64,000 bases of DNA from Variovorax sp. J2L1-78 (lineage in GTDB: Bacteria; Pseudomonadota; Gammaproteobacteria; Burkholderiales; Burkholderiaceae_C): NCBI RefSeq assembly GCF_030317205.1, contig NZ_JASZYB010000001.1:186001-250000 (forward strand). Direction: 5' to 3'. The notes beneath the pieces were generated by a model. It made no database searches. It was given only the letters and a program-made list of their open reading frames with translations, and was not told the origin of the DNA. The position numbers and the translations under genes are program-made. Below, piece after piece: positions 16,418 to 26,210 of the stretch; position 1 is the stretch's first letter; the number at the start of each line of letters is the position of its first letter.

Positions 16418-18157
16418 TCAGAGTCGTTGCAGCGACCCATCCGGGTTCCGTCGGTAGCGCTTGAGCATCTCGTCCCACATCTTTCTGGCTTGGCCGGGAT
16501 GCCAGGCGTGGCCGATGTCCGACGTGATCTGCCAGCGGTACTCCGCGCGTCCGCTGTTCCAGATCTCGGTCGTGCGCCGACCGTCGATCGCGATGCTCGG
16601 CGACGAGAAGTTCTGGTTCACTGTCTCGCGCCAGAACGTTCTGGCGGCCGTCTCGCCGGCCGTGCCACCCGGGAATTCGCTGGGGAGTTCCTGTTCGCCC
16701 CGGCATTGCCACACAGGCAATGCGATGTCGGAGCGCACGATCGGGTTGGCGTAGCTCGCCGCCGACAGGTGCCCGGAGTAGCAGGGTGCGATCGCGGCGA
16801 AGAGTTGGGGATATTGAACCGCGATGCGGTTCGTCAGCGCGGTGCCCTGCGACGAGCCGTTCAGGAAGACGCGGCCTTCGTCGATCTGGTACGTCCGCTT
16901 CATCTCATCCAGCAGGTCGAGGAAGAACTGGACGTCGGTGTTGTTCGCGTCGATGGAGGTCGTCCAGGTCGCCTGCAGGCCGTGGGGGTACACGACGATG
17001 AAGCCCTCGTCGCGCGCGACGTCGTGCCATTCGGATATCTGTGCCTGGAAACGGGCAGAGCCGTTGCGGCCATGGAAGGAGAAGAGAAGGGGCAGCTTCT
17101 TGCCTTCTGCGACCAGTTGCTGGTACTGCGGCGGAACATAGGTCAACCATCGCCGTGGCTCGCCCGGACGCAACGCTTTGTTGGTCTCCGCGAGTCCCAT
17201 GTCCGCGATGCTCTTCTCCGCATGCAAGGTCCCGTTGTAGGACTTGTTGTCCGGAAAGCGCACGACCTTCCCGAACATTTCATCCCACACCAGCCTCGAT
17301 AGCTCGGTCGACTCGGCGGGGCGATCGAGTCGTGAGACTTTCACCTGCTGGACGGGGTTCTCTTTCACGAAATCGGTCACCGTCGGCAGGGTTCCCGCGG
17401 CCGCTTGGGCCTGCGCATTCGTGCCATTCGCCTGCCGCCAGAAGTCCGTCTGCTTCGTGAAGGCGTCCGGCCCGCACTGGAATTGCCAGACGGCCATGGC
17501 CGTCTTGGGAAGGCTTTCCGCCGGGAGATTCAGGGTGGCAGGTTCGGCGGCTGCACCGAACGCGGCGACGCCGGTGGCCATGACGCCGAGTTCTCGCATG
17601 GCAAGTTCCTGCGCCATGGACCCGCCAGCGCCGGCGCCCGTCAGGAACGTGGACATCGTCGATGGAAGGCCGTAGCGGGTGCGAACCGCCGCTGCGGCGG
17701 CCACGACGAACGCATGATCGTCGGACCGCGCCGCGTCCCTGCCGGTATTCCAGCCACCGGACTTGGCCACCGGAAAGATGGCGACGAAGCCTTTCTCCTG
17801 CGCAAGCGTTGGCCAGCCGGTCAGTCGTGCATTGTCCTCGGCCGACTGGCCCGCGCGGTGCAACGAGATGACGACTTCCACACCGCGAGCATCCCTCTCG
17901 CGAAGGGCGGCCACGTCGCTCGGCGCGTACTCGTAGTACTGGCGGTCCTCGCCATTGACCTTGATGGTCTGAAGCACCAGCGGAACGGCCGCCGCCGAGG
18001 GCGCGGCAGCCGCATTGGGTAGCGCCGCGCACTCGGCGGTTACCGTCGCAGGCGCTTCGGTCGCCGGCGGGGGAGGTGGGGCGGCATCGCTCGAGCCACC
18101 ACCTCCACAGCCGGCAAGCACGGCCGATGCGACGGCCAGCATCGTCAATGTCTTCAT
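16418..18157 (-). CDS. Tandem-domain PHB-depolymerase/LpqC-like esterase lipoprotein
   Basis: 579 residues. Lipobox VLAGC at the N-terminus, then a Pro/Ala linker and two alpha/beta-hydrolase halves. The second half (about 330-579) has FSFHGRNGS, VVYPHGLQATW, an intact nucleophile elbow NGSSQGTA and the His in DIGHAWHPG. The first half has VVISLHRAG and FPVAKSGGWNTG, but where the elbow should be it reads TGAGAGGS, so the catalytic Ser appears lost. It is divergent from kdgD, with a LacI-like operator 16 bp upstream of its start, implying co-regulation with glucarate genes. Confidence 0.82.
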   Translation of the reverse strand: MKTLTMLAVASAVLAGCGGGGSSDAAPPPPPATEAPATVTAECAALPNAAAAPSAAAVPLVLQTIKVNGEDRQYYEYAPSDVAALRERDARGVEVVISLHRAGQSAEDNARLTGWPTLAQEKGFVAIFPVAKSGGWNTGRDAARSDDHAFVVAAAAAVRTRYGLPSTMSTFLTGAGAGGSMAQELAMRELGVMATGVAAFGAAAEPATLNLPAESLPKTAMAVWQFQCGPDAFTKQTDFWRQANGTNAQAQAAAGTLPTVTDFVKENPVQQVKVSRLDRPAESTELSRLVWDEMFGKVVRFPDNKSYNGTLHAEKSIADMGLAETNKALRPGEPRRWLTYVPPQYQQLVAEGKKLPLLFSFHGRNGSARFQAQISEWHDVARDEGFIVVYPHGLQATWTTSIDANNTDVQFFLDLLDEMKRTYQIDEGRVFLNGSSQGTALTNRIAVQYPQLFAAIAPCYSGHLSAASYANPIVRSDIALPVWQCRGEQELPSEFPGGTAGETAARTFWRETVNQNFSSPSIAIDGRRTTEIWNSGRAEYRWQITSDIGHAWHPGQARKMWDEMLKRYRRNPDGSLQRL

Positions 18158-18172
18158 GGACGTCTCCTTTTG

Positions 18173-18186
18173 GTTATCGTTAACAA
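18173..18186. promoter_or_regulatory. LacI/GntR-like operator, copy A
   Basis: GTTATCGTTAACAA shares a 13-base core with the inverted copy at 18329-18343 and resembles the known GntR operator pattern TGTTAnCGnTAACA. It sits just upstream of the esterase lipoprotein start, where binding would block transcription. Confidence 0.6.
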
Positions 18187-18193
18187 ATTGGGA

Positions 18194-18209
18194 TTGTTAG
18201 CGCAACCAG
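18194..18209. promoter_or_regulatory. Degenerate copy of the LacI-type palindrome
   Basis: TTGTTAGCGCAACCAG matches the perfect palindrome at 10701-10716 (TTGGTAGCGCTACCAA) at 13 of 16 positions. It lies in the divergent promoter region between the esterase and kdgD, suggesting one repressor could bind at both loci. Confidence 0.5.
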
Positions 18210-18328
18210 GATCACGATTTCTGAGGGCAAACCCGGCAAGATATGGAATTCCCAGGGAGAACGTGGGAGCTGCGTGAAGTGCGAGTCCATTCCCGGGGTT
18301 CTGGGGTAAACCCGAAATCGCATTTGAG

Positions 18329-18343
18329 TGTTAACGATAACAA
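18329..18343. promoter_or_regulatory. LacI/GntR-like operator, copy B
   Basis: TGTTAACGATAACAA is the reverse complement of the core at 18173-18186, with TGTTA/TAACA arms. It lies ~75 bp upstream of kdgD. Two inverted copies ~155 bp apart could support repression by looping across the divergent promoter. Confidence 0.6.
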
Positions 18344-18418
18344 TCGAGGCTTTGCACCCGTCCCGCGTCCACGACATCAGATCGCGCAGGCCTTCGTTCA
18401 ACTAGTCGCTGACATCTC

Positions 18419-19330
18419 ATGAACCCGCAAGAACTCAAATCCATCATGGGCTCCGGCCTGCTGTCGTTCCCGCTGACCGACTTCGACGCGAACGGCGACT
18501 TCAACAAGGCGAGCTACGAGAAGCGCCTCGAATGGCTGGCGCCCTACGGCGCGAGCGCCCTGTTCGCTGCGGGCGGCACCGGCGAATTCTTCTCGCTGAC
18601 CGGCGCGGAATACCCCGGCATCATCAAGACCGCGGTCGACACCTGCCGCGGCGTGGTGCCGATCATCGCGGGCGCCGGCGGCCCGACCCGCTTCGCCATC
18701 GAGTGCGCCCAGGCGGCCGAGAAGGCCGGCGCGCACGGCATCCTGCTGCTGCCGCACTACCTGACCGAAGCCGGCCAGGAAGGCCTGGCGGCGCACGTCG
18801 AGGCCGTGTGCAAGAGCGTGGACTTCGGCGTGATCATCTACAACCGCGGCTCGACCCGCTTCAAGCCCGAGACGCTGGCCAAGCTGGCCGAACGCAACCC
18901 GAACCTCGTGGGCTTCAAGGACGGCATCGGCGACATCGAGACCATGGTCGCGATCTACCAGCGTATGGGCGAGCGCTTCGCCTACCTGGGCGGCCTGCCC
19001 ACGGCGGAGGTCTATGCCGCCGCCTACAAGGCGATGGGCACGCCGGTGTACTCGTCGGCCGTCTTCAACTTCATCCCGAAGACCGCGATGCAGTTCTACG
19101 AAGCCGTGCGCGACGACGACATGGCCACGCAGCACCGCCTGCTCAAGGACTTCTTCATGCCCTACCTCGAGCTGCGCAACCGCATGCAGGGTTACGCGGT
19201 GAGCATCGTGAAGGCCGGCGCCAAGATCGTCGGCCACGACGCGGGCCCGGTGCGCCCGCCGCTGACGGACCTCAAGCCCGACGAGATGGACATCCTCAAG
19301 GCATTGATCGACAAGCTCGGTCCCCAGTAA
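18419..19330 (+). CDS. kdgD: 5-dehydro-4-deoxyglucarate dehydratase
   Basis: 303 residues, the usual length. It is a DHDPS/NAL-superfamily barrel with the substrate loop [10 protein letters not shown], active-site Tyr141 in IIYNRGST and Schiff-base Lys167 in [10 protein letters not shown]. These blocks are characteristic of KdgD (EC 4.2.1.41), which converts 5-keto-4-deoxy-D-glucarate to 2-oxoglutarate semialdehyde with loss of water and CO2. A Bug receptor and glucarate dehydratase follow in the same direction, giving uptake plus two consecutive steps. The semialdehyde dehydrogenase is not in the window. Upstream LacI-like sites suggest repression. Confidence 0.95.
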   Translation: MNPQELKSIMGSGLLSFPLTDFDANGDFNKASYEKRLEWLAPYGASALFAAGGTGEFFSLTGAEYPGIIKTAVDTCRGVVPIIAGAGGPTRFAIECAQAAEKAGAHGILLLPHYLTEAGQEGLAAHVEAVCKSVDFGVIIYNRGSTRFKPETLAKLAERNPNLVGFKDGIGDIETMVAIYQRMGERFAYLGGLPTAEVYAAAYKAMGTPVYSSAVFNFIPKTAMQFYEAVRDDDMATQHRLLKDFFMPYLELRNRMQGYAVSIVKAGAKIVGHDAGPVRPPLTDLKPDEMDILKALIDKLGPQ

Positions 19331-19357
19331 CCCTCTTCATCCCAACCAGGAGACACC

Positions 19358-20320
19358 ATGAAAAAAATGCTGATGGCCCTGTCGTGTGCGCTCTCGCTGA
19401 GCGCCATGGCCCAGACGACCGCATGGCCCGAGAGGTCGGTGACCATCGTCGTGCCGTTCCCCGCGGGTGGCTCCACCGACATGGTCGCCCGCGCCATCGC
19501 GCTACACATGCAGACCAAGCTCGGCCAGCCCTTCGTGGTCGACAACAAGCCGGGCGCGACCGGCACGATCGGTGCAGGCTTCGTGAAGCGGGCGGCACCC
19601 GACGGCTACACGCTGCTCGTGTCGTCGCTGGGCGCGTTCGTCGTCACGCCGCATCTGCAGAAGAACGTGCCGTACGACGCCACCAAGGACTTCGACTACA
19701 TCAGCGTGCCGGTGCAGGCGCCCAACGTGCTGGTGGCCAGCCCGAAGCAGAAGGAGCGCACGGTGGCCGAGGTCATCGCGACGCTGAAGGCGAACCCGGG
19801 CAAGGTGAGTTTCGCCAGCTCGGGCAACGGCTCGTCGGACCATCTGTCGGCCGAGGTGTTCTGGCAACAGAGCGGCACCGAAGGGCTGCACATCCCGTAC
19901 AAGGGCGGCGCGCCGGCCATCAACGACCTGCTGGGCGGCCAGGTCGACTTCTCGTTCCAGAACGTGAATGCGGTGCTGCCGCACATCAAGGCCGGCAAGC
20001 TGCATGCCATTGCCGTGACGGGCGACAAGCGTTCCCCCGTGCTGCCCGACGTCCCCACGCTGGCCGAGGCGGGCGTGAAGGGGGCGGAGGTGTATTCGTG
20101 GCAGGGCCTGGCAGCGCCCAAGGGCCTGCCGCCGGCCGTGAAGGAGAAGCTGAGTGCAGCGGCGATCGCGGCCATCAACGACCCCGAGGTGAAGAAGCGA
20201 ATGGTGGAGCAGGGCCTGGAGATCGTGGCCAGCACGCCGGCCGAGTTCACCGCCTTCCAGGCACGGGAATGGGCACGCTGGAAGACCCTGATCGACACCC
20301 GGAAGATCACTGCAGATTGA
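19358..20320 (+). CDS. Bug/TctC-family substrate-binding protein, probable glucarate/galactarate receptor
   Basis: 320 residues. A short Sec signal ends at LSAMAQ. Family marks: [68 protein letters not shown] and [13 protein letters not shown]. It lies between kdgD (27 bp) and gudD (43 bp), so it very probably binds glucarate or a related aldarate in the periplasm. The ligand is inferred from position. No TctA/TctB gene is adjacent. Confidence 0.92.
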   Translation: MKKMLMALSCALSLSAMAQTTAWPERSVTIVVPFPAGGSTDMVARAIALHMQTKLGQPFVVDNKPGATGTIGAGFVKRAAPDGYTLLVSSLGAFVVTPHLQKNVPYDATKDFDYISVPVQAPNVLVASPKQKERTVAEVIATLKANPGKVSFASSGNGSSDHLSAEVFWQQSGTEGLHIPYKGGAPAINDLLGGQVDFSFQNVNAVLPHIKAGKLHAIAVTGDKRSPVLPDVPTLAEAGVKGAEVYSWQGLAAPKGLPPAVKEKLSAAAIAAINDPEVKKRMVEQGLEIVASTPAEFTAFQAREWARWKTLIDTRKITAD

Positions 20321-20363
20321 CAGCCCAGGGCCGTGCAGCGGCCCCTTCCTCTTCTTCGAAGCC

Positions 20364-21731
20364 ATGACGACATCCTCTCCTTCCTCTTCTTCCTCTTTTT
20401 CGCTGTCACCCACTCCCGTCGTCACCGAACTGCGCGTGGTCCCGGTGGCGGGCCACGACGGCATGCTGATGAACCTGAGCGGCGCGCACGGGCCGTTCTT
20501 CACGCGCAACCTGCTGATCCTCAAGGACAGCGCCGGCCACACCGGCGTGGGCGAGGTGCCCGGCGGCGAGAAGATCCGCCAGACGCTGGAAGACGCGCGT
20601 GGCCTGATCGTCGGTCAGCCCATCGGCCGGCACAACGCGGTGCTCAACGCCATGCGCGCCCAGTTCGCCGACCGCGACAGCGGTGGCCGCGGCACGCAGA
20701 CCTTCGACCTGCGCATCGCCATCCACGCGGTCACGGCCGCCGAGGCCGCGCTGCTCGACCTGCTGGGCCAGCACCTGAACGTGCCGGTCGCCGCACTGCT
20801 CGGCGAAGGCCAGCAGCGCGATGCGGTGCAGATGCTCGGCTACCTGTTCTACGTCGGCGACCGCACCAAGACCGACCTGCCGTACCGCAGCGAGCCCGAG
20901 GCGGACAACGACTGGTTCCGCCTGCGTCACGAAGAAGCCATGACGCCCGAGGCCATCGTGCGCCTGGCCGAGGCCAGCCATGCGCGCTACGGCTTCACCG
21001 ACTTCAAGCTCAAGGGCGGCGTGCTGCGCGGCGAGGAGGAGGTCGAGGCGATCCGTGCGCTGCACGAGCGCTTCCCCGAGGCGCGCGTCACGCTCGACCC
21101 CAACGGCGGCTGGCTGCTCAAGGACGCGATCCGCCTCACGCGCGACCTGCACGGCGTGATGGCCTATGCCGAAGACCCGTGCGGTGCCGAAGGCGTGTTC
21201 TCCGGCCGCGAGGTGATGGCCGAATTCCGCCGCGCCACCGGCCTGCCGACCGCCACCAACATGGTCGCCACCGACTGGCGCGAGATGGTGCACAGCCTGT
21301 CGCTGCAGTCGGTCGACATCCCGCTGGCCGACCCGCACTTCTGGACCATGGCCGGCTCGGTGCGCGTGGCGCAGCTGTGCCAGGCCTGGGGCCTGACCTG
21401 GGGCTCGCATTCGAACAACCACTTCGACGTGTCGCTCGCGATGTTCACCCACGTGGCCGCGGCCGCACCGGGCAAGGTCACCGCCATCGACACCCACTGG
21501 ATCTGGCAGGACGGCCAGCGCCTGACGAAGGAACCGCTGCAGATCGAAGGCGGCTACGTGCAGGTTCCCCAGAAGGGCGGCCTGGGCGTGGAACTGGACA
21601 TGGACGAGGTCGAGAAGGCGCACCAGCTGTACCTCCAACACGGCCTGGGCGCGCGCGACGACGCGCAGGCCATGCAGTACCTGATCCCGGGCTGGCAGTT
21701 CGACAACAAGCGGCCCTGCATGGTGCGCTGA
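20364..21731 (+). CDS. gudD: Glucarate dehydratase
   Basis: 455 residues. Enolase-superfamily active site fully present: K215-x-K217 (DFKLKGG), metal ligands D245 (LDPNGGW), E270 (AEDPCG) and N299 (ATNMVATD), and catalytic H349 ([12 protein letters not shown]). These match GudD (EC 4.2.1.40), which dehydrates D-glucarate to 5-keto-4-deoxyglucarate, the KdgD substrate. The first ~17 residues are an unusual Ser-rich leader ([13 protein letters not shown]), so the biological start could be internal. Last gene of the glucarate operon. Confidence 0.95.
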   Translation: MTTSSPSSSSSFSLSPTPVVTELRVVPVAGHDGMLMNLSGAHGPFFTRNLLILKDSAGHTGVGEVPGGEKIRQTLEDARGLIVGQPIGRHNAVLNAMRAQFADRDSGGRGTQTFDLRIAIHAVTAAEAALLDLLGQHLNVPVAALLGEGQQRDAVQMLGYLFYVGDRTKTDLPYRSEPEADNDWFRLRHEEAMTPEAIVRLAEASHARYGFTDFKLKGGVLRGEEEVEAIRALHERFPEARVTLDPNGGWLLKDAIRLTRDLHGVMAYAEDPCGAEGVFSGREVMAEFRRATGLPTATNMVATDWREMVHSLSLQSVDIPLADPHFWTMAGSVRVAQLCQAWGLTWGSHSNNHFDVSLAMFTHVAAAAPGKVTAIDTHWIWQDGQRLTKEPLQIEGGYVQVPQKGGLGVELDMDEVEKAHQLYLQHGLGARDDAQAMQYLIPGWQFDNKRPCMVR

Positions 21732-21911
21732 GGTCGCGATTCGGAGAGGCTGCGGGACCGCACTCCCGCCCACACGGCGGATTTCTCCTTGCGGCGAGAC
21801 ATCGCGCCGTCAGAACCTCACGTCCTGTTCGCCCGCACCCGCACCGGGCAGCGGGCCGCCATGGGCGGTGGAGGCTGGCTGGCGCCTCGTGTGCGGTCGA
21901 CTGGGCAAGCT

Positions 21912-22808
21912 TCAATCCATGAACGACGCCAACTCCTCGGGCGACCCGGTCGGAAAGGCCTCCTTCAGGAAATCGAGGAAGGTGGAAACGCGGCTGCTCA
22001 GAAGCCTGCGAGACGGGTAGAGCGCCCAGAGTGCAATTTCTGGCCCCTCGACATCACCCCAGTGCGCCAGCGTTCCCGCGGCCACATCCCCAGCCACGAG
22101 AGACAGAGGCAGGCGCGCAGCACCGACACCCGCACGCACCGCGTCGCGCACCATGAACAACGAGGACAGGCGCAACGCATGTTCCACCTCGATGCGCTTC
22201 TTGCCGGATGGGCCGGTGTATTCCCATGAGGCCGTTGCGTCGCCTGGTCCTTTTCCACGTGCCACGGCGGGAACCGTCGCCCGGCCTGCCGGGCGCCTAA
22301 GGTGGGGGCTTGCGACCACGACAAGTCGATCCCTCATGAAGATCCGTCCGACCAATCGGGCGTCCGGATCCGGATTGACTCGGATGACCAGGTCGTAGCC
22401 CTCTTCGACCATGTCGACCGCCCGGTCCTCGGTGGTGACCTCGAGCCGGATCTCGGGGTACCGCAGGGCGAACTGGGCCGCGAGCTTTCCCATGGCCGCC
22501 TGCGAAAAGAGCAATGGGGCGCTCACCCGCAAGCTGCCCCGCGGCGCATCTCCGCCGGAAGCGATCGCTGCCGCCGTCTCCTCGAGTTCGGTGAGCAGGA
22601 CGGTGGTCCTCTCGTGAAGGGCGCGCCCTTCCTCGGTGAGCTTCAGGGCACGCGCTCCACGCTCGAACAAGCGCAGGTCGAGCCCACGCTCCAGGTCGGC
22701 GACGCGACGGGACAGCGTTGCTTTGGGTCGTCCCGATTCGCGGGCGGCCCGCCCGAACCCGCCGTGCCGTGCAACGAGGTTGAAGTCAGCCAAGGCAAGC
22801 AGGTCCAT
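21912..22808 (-). CDS. LysR-family transcriptional regulator
   Basis: 298 residues from ATG 22808; upstream Met codons exist but MDLLALADFNLVARHGGFGR is the standard LysR opening. The HTH (AARESGRPKATLSRRVADLE) is followed by a substrate-binding domain with LRVSAPLLFSQAAMG and YPEIRLEVTTEDR. It is divergent from an NmrA-family oxidoreductase 100 bp away, a common pairing in which the LysR controls the reductase. Confidence 0.92.
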   Translation of the reverse strand: MDLLALADFNLVARHGGFGRAARESGRPKATLSRRVADLERGLDLRLFERGARALKLTEEGRALHERTTVLLTELEETAAAIASGGDAPRGSLRVSAPLLFSQAAMGKLAAQFALRYPEIRLEVTTEDRAVDMVEEGYDLVIRVNPDPDARLVGRIFMRDRLVVVASPHLRRPAGRATVPAVARGKGPGDATASWEYTGPSGKKRIEVEHALRLSSLFMVRDAVRAGVGAARLPLSLVAGDVAAGTLAHWGDVEGPEIALWALYPSRRLLSSRVSTFLDFLKEAFPTGSPEELASFMD

Positions 22809-22908
22809 GTGTTCCACAAGTGAGACGAAGTGTCTAAATATAGCGGCTAGTGGGTTGATGATGGAACGAAGAAGATTCGGGTTCTTTCCAACCAAATCGG
22901 AGTTTTCC

Positions 22909-23778
22909 ATGACCATCCTCGTTACCGGCGCCAGCGGCGCCATCGGCCGTCAAGTCGTCCAACAACTCGTCGATCGGGGAGCCCCTGTTCGTGCACTGGT
23001 CCGCGATCCCTCGAAAACCCATTTCCCGTCGGGGATCGAGGTCATCCAAGGCGACCTGCTGGACGTGGCGTCGCTCCGGCGCGCCTTGACCGGGGCGTCC
23101 ACGCTGTTCCTGCTCAATGGCGTTGTTCCCGACGAGTTCACGCAGGCGTTGGTCGCGCTCAACCTGGCGCGTGACGCAGGGATCGATCGGATCGTCTATC
23201 TGTCGGTGATCCACAGCGACAAGTACCTGAACGTTCCCCACTTCGCGGGCAAGTTCGGCGTGGAGCGGATGCTCGAGCAGATGGGCTTCGGCGCCACCAT
23301 CCTGCGGCCCGCGTACTTCATGCAGAACGACCTCACCGTGAAGGATGTCGTGACCGGCTACGGCGTCTATCCGATGCCGATCGGCAGCAAGGGCCTGGCC
23401 ATGATCGACACGCGTGACATCGCGGAAATCGCGGCCTTGGAGTTGCTTCGCAGAGAACAGGCACCTGAATCACTCCCCCTGAGCCGGATCAATCTGGTTG
23501 GCCCCGAGACGCTCACGGGATCCGACGTCGCCGGCATCTGGTCGAACGTGTTGGGTCGCCCGATCAACTACGGCGGCGACGACAGTGCGGGCTTCGAGAA
23601 GAACCTGCTGAACGTCATGCCGAGCTGGATGGCGTACGACATGCGCCTCATGAGCGAACGCTTCCTCACCGAGGGCATGACCCCGGACGCAGGTGACGTG
23701 GAGCGCCTGACGACGCTGCTGGGCCGCCCGCTGCGCTCGTACCGCGAATTCGCATCTGAAGTCTCGGCATCGGCCTGA
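22909..23778 (+). CDS. NmrA-like NAD(P)-binding oxidoreductase
   Basis: 289 residues from ATG 22909. Rossmann motif TILVTGASGAIGRQVVQQL, then VRALVRDPSKTHFP, GDLLD and VYLSVIHSD, as in NmrA/QOR2-type atypical short-chain reductases. The C-terminal part has the HxxGK...E pattern (FAGKFGVERMLEQMG). This group includes NADPH:quinone reductases and redox sensors. A DUF1857/SRPBCC gene follows after 38 bp. Frame continues upstream inside the divergent LysR, which I regard as non-coding. Confidence 0.9.
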   Translation: MTILVTGASGAIGRQVVQQLVDRGAPVRALVRDPSKTHFPSGIEVIQGDLLDVASLRRALTGASTLFLLNGVVPDEFTQALVALNLARDAGIDRIVYLSVIHSDKYLNVPHFAGKFGVERMLEQMGFGATILRPAYFMQNDLTVKDVVTGYGVYPMPIGSKGLAMIDTRDIAEIAALELLRREQAPESLPLSRINLVGPETLTGSDVAGIWSNVLGRPINYGGDDSAGFEKNLLNVMPSWMAYDMRLMSERFLTEGMTPDAGDVERLTTLLGRPLRSYREFASEVSASA

Positions 23779-23816
23779 GCCCGCATTTTCAACCGACGCA
23801 CACGAAGGAGTTCCCG

Positions 23817-24290
23817 ATGATTTACTCGACTGCCACGGTTCCGGTCAATCCGGAAGGCGAGGTGCCACTCACGCGCGCCCAGGCATGGGCCGGCCTGGTT
23901 CTCAAGGCGCGCGACGCGAGAGAGTTCTTGCCGCCCGACCTTTGCACGAAGTGCGATGTCGTTGAAGAGGGCGCGACGCACATCGTCCGCGAAGCCACCA
24001 TCGCTGGCCAGGATCTTCGCGAGATCATCTGTTTCGAACCGGAGCGCAAGGTCACTTTCTTCCAAGCCACCGGGCCGCGGGAAGGCGCCATCATCAACGA
24101 GCTGTTCGAAGACGCATCCGGCCAGCTTCAACTCCGCTTCTACGGTTACCTCGGGCTTCGTGGCAAGCCCCCCGGCGGCGCAGAAGAGCGAGCGGAGCAG
24201 GCCTTGTTGGACAGCGACGCAGGCTACAGGGGTGCTCTGGCATCTACCCTGAAGCGCACTCGCGCGCTGCTCGCTCAACGACAGCTGTGA
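23817..24290 (+). CDS. SRPBCC-fold protein (DUF1857/AtaL-like)
   Basis: 157 residues. It opens IYSTATVPVNPEGEVPLTRAQAWAGLVLKAR, then VVEEGATHIVREATIAGQDLREIICF and TFFQATGPREGAIINELFED, matching the AtaL-like/DUF1857 branch of the START/SRPBCC hydrophobic-pocket fold. Such proteins are thought to bind small hydrophobic ligands; the enzymatic role is undefined. AAGGAG precedes the ATG. It is probably co-transcribed with the NmrA oxidoreductase. Confidence 0.82.
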   Translation: MIYSTATVPVNPEGEVPLTRAQAWAGLVLKARDAREFLPPDLCTKCDVVEEGATHIVREATIAGQDLREIICFEPERKVTFFQATGPREGAIINELFEDASGQLQLRFYGYLGLRGKPPGGAEERAEQALLDSDAGYRGALASTLKRTRALLAQRQL

Positions 24291-24553
24291 ACTACGGGGC
24301 GACGACCCGATGGGTGATCGGACCGTCGTTACCGCAGAGCCACAGGCAAGCATGCGTCGGGTCGACGTGGATCTGGTCTCTAGTGGCTGGCAGCCGCGTC
24401 GCGCCCCTCGCCCCCTCGCTCTTGCGAGATGAATCGCATCGCAGAGGCCTGCGTGGTTCTCTTCCTACGCCCATTTCACACTCCGGCGGACAAGGCGGAG
24501 GAGGTGTGCGATCTCGACTGATCGCTCCTGCACCAACCACCCGAGGCTCATCC

Positions 24554-25708
24554 ATGCTCGCCCTTAACTATCGAGGCCCGTACCGGGTGCGCGCCTCTCA
24601 AAAGCCTGATCCCGTGATCGAACACCCGAATGACGCCATTGTTCAGGTGCTGCGTTCCTGCATCTGCGGCTCGGATCTGCATCTGTACCACGGCTTGGTA
24701 CCGGACACGCGCGTCGGTACGACCTTCGGCCACGAGTTCGTCGGTACGGTGGTGGACATCGGCGATTCCGTGCAGAACCTCCAGCGCGGCGACCGCGTGC
24801 TGGTCCCCTTCAACGTTTTTTGCGGTAGCTGCTATTTCTGCCAGCGCGAGCTGTACGGCAACTGTCACAACACCAATCCGCAGGCCACGGCCGTCGGTGG
24901 CATCTATGGCTACTCCCACACGGCGGGCGGCTTCGACGGCGGTCAAGCCCAGTTCGTGCGTGTGCCCTTCGCCGATGTGGGGCCGACCAAGATTCCGGAC
25001 GACCTGCTGCTCGAAGATGCGCTGATGCTCACCGACGCATTTCCGACGGGCTACCAAGCGGCGGAGATGGGCGGCATTCGAGAAGGTGACACCGTCGTCG
25101 TCTTCGGCGCCGGACCGGTCGGCATCTTTGCCGCCAAGTCTGCATGGCTCCTCGGTGCCGGCCGGGTGATCGTGGTGGATCATCTGGAATACCGGCTGGA
25201 CTTCGTGCGCAATTTTGCGCAGTGCGAGACGATCGACTTCAAGTCGGTGGACGACATGGCGATCCACATCAAGAAGATGACCGACTGGCTGGGTGCCGAC
25301 GTCTGCATCGATTGCGTGGGATGCGAAGCAGCAGGCAGCGCGTTGCAGCGGCTGACCGGTGTGAAACTGAAGATGCAGGCAGGCTCCGCGACGGTGCTGC
25401 ACTGGGCGATCAACTCGGTGCGAAAGGGCGGTACGGTCTCCATCGTCGGCGTCTACGGACCGACCTTCAACGCGGTGCCGATCGGCAACGCGGTCAACAA
25501 GGGCCTGACGCTGCGAATGAACCAGGCCAGCGTCAAGCGGCACCTGCCCCGGCTGATGGAGCACATCCGGGCCGGGCACATCGAACCGCACAAGGTCATC
25601 ACCCATCGCATGCCACTCGAGGAGGTCTCTGACGCCTACCACCTGTTCTCGAGCAAGCTCGATGGTTGCATCAAGCCGGTGCTGATTCCGCCCGGTGTCA
25701 CTGTCTGA
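24554..25708 (+). CDS. Zinc-dependent alcohol dehydrogenase (formaldehyde dehydrogenase-like)
   Basis: 384 residues from ATG 24554; the open frame extends upstream but lacks family sequence. Catalytic-zinc region CICGSDLHLYHG and GHEFVGTVVD, structural-zinc cysteines in CGSCYFCQRELYGNC, NAD-binding VVVFGAGPVGIFAAKSA and Asp of VVDHLEYR for NAD preference. The long central insert (MQAGSATVLHWAINSVRKGG) is typical of the FDH-like MDR subgroup. It probably oxidises an alcohol or aldehyde hydrate; substrate unknown. A small membrane-tail protein follows after 13 bp. Confidence 0.9.
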   Translation: MLALNYRGPYRVRASQKPDPVIEHPNDAIVQVLRSCICGSDLHLYHGLVPDTRVGTTFGHEFVGTVVDIGDSVQNLQRGDRVLVPFNVFCGSCYFCQRELYGNCHNTNPQATAVGGIYGYSHTAGGFDGGQAQFVRVPFADVGPTKIPDDLLLEDALMLTDAFPTGYQAAEMGGIREGDTVVVFGAGPVGIFAAKSAWLLGAGRVIVVDHLEYRLDFVRNFAQCETIDFKSVDDMAIHIKKMTDWLGADVCIDCVGCEAAGSALQRLTGVKLKMQAGSATVLHWAINSVRKGGTVSIVGVYGPTFNAVPIGNAVNKGLTLRMNQASVKRHLPRLMEHIRAGHIEPHKVITHRMPLEEVSDAYHLFSSKLDGCIKPVLIPPGVTV

Positions 25709-25721
25709 TCAGGAGCTCCAC

Positions 25722-26210
25722 ATGGACACACCCACGAAGTTCGCCCACATCAAGGGATGGGGCTCCGATCTGGACCACGCGAACCGGCCGGCCTACCCCA
25801 AGGAGCGGACGCCGCCCAGGCTCGATCCTCCTGTGCATTGGAAGGAGCCCGAGATGCAGCCACGGCACGTCGAGGTGCTGCGTTCAACCGAACGGCCCGC
25901 CATGACGCCGGTGTTTGGCAGCGGGCAGCCGCCGCGCGGGCTCAGCGGGGGAATGCGGCGCTTTGCCTTCGGCTACAGCGAGAACGATCTGCGGCACTGG
26001 CTGCTGCTCCTGCTGGCGGACCGCATCGATGTCGGAGAGGGGCTCGTCGAGGACCTGGCCAGCGGCCACGTCCCCCGCATCTATTCCGAAATGGGCGGTC
26101 GGGCCGAACTCCAACACAACCCCGTCGGCGCAGCGAAGAAAGCGCTGGCCGTTGTGGCAGTGTTGGGAACGGCGTACCTCTTGGCGCGCCGCAGGTCCCC
26201 ACGACGCTAG
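25722..26210 (+). CDS. Hypothetical protein with C-terminal membrane segment
   Basis: 162 residues from ATG 25722, preceded by a good AGGAG. The N-terminal ~70 residues are hydrophilic and Pro-rich. The middle has GLSGGMRRFAFGYSENDLRHWLLLLLADRIDVGEGLVED. A single hydrophobic helix (ALAVVAVLGTAYLLA) and a basic tail RRRSPRR end the protein, suggesting a C-tail anchor. I recognise no family. It is coupled to the alcohol dehydrogenase and converges with the histidine kinase, overlapping it by 4 bp. Confidence 0.75.
   Translation: MDTPTKFAHIKGWGSDLDHANRPAYPKERTPPRLDPPVHWKEPEMQPRHVEVLRSTERPAMTPVFGSGQPPRGLSGGMRRFAFGYSENDLRHWLLLLLADRIDVGEGLVEDLASGHVPRIYSEMGGRAELQHNPVGAAKKALAVVAVLGTAYLLARRRSPRR

Noticed and set aside
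13956..16712. 918-codon minus-strand open frame
   Set aside because: Shadow of the MBL lipoprotein gene in another frame; Arg/Gly-rich with no family pattern.
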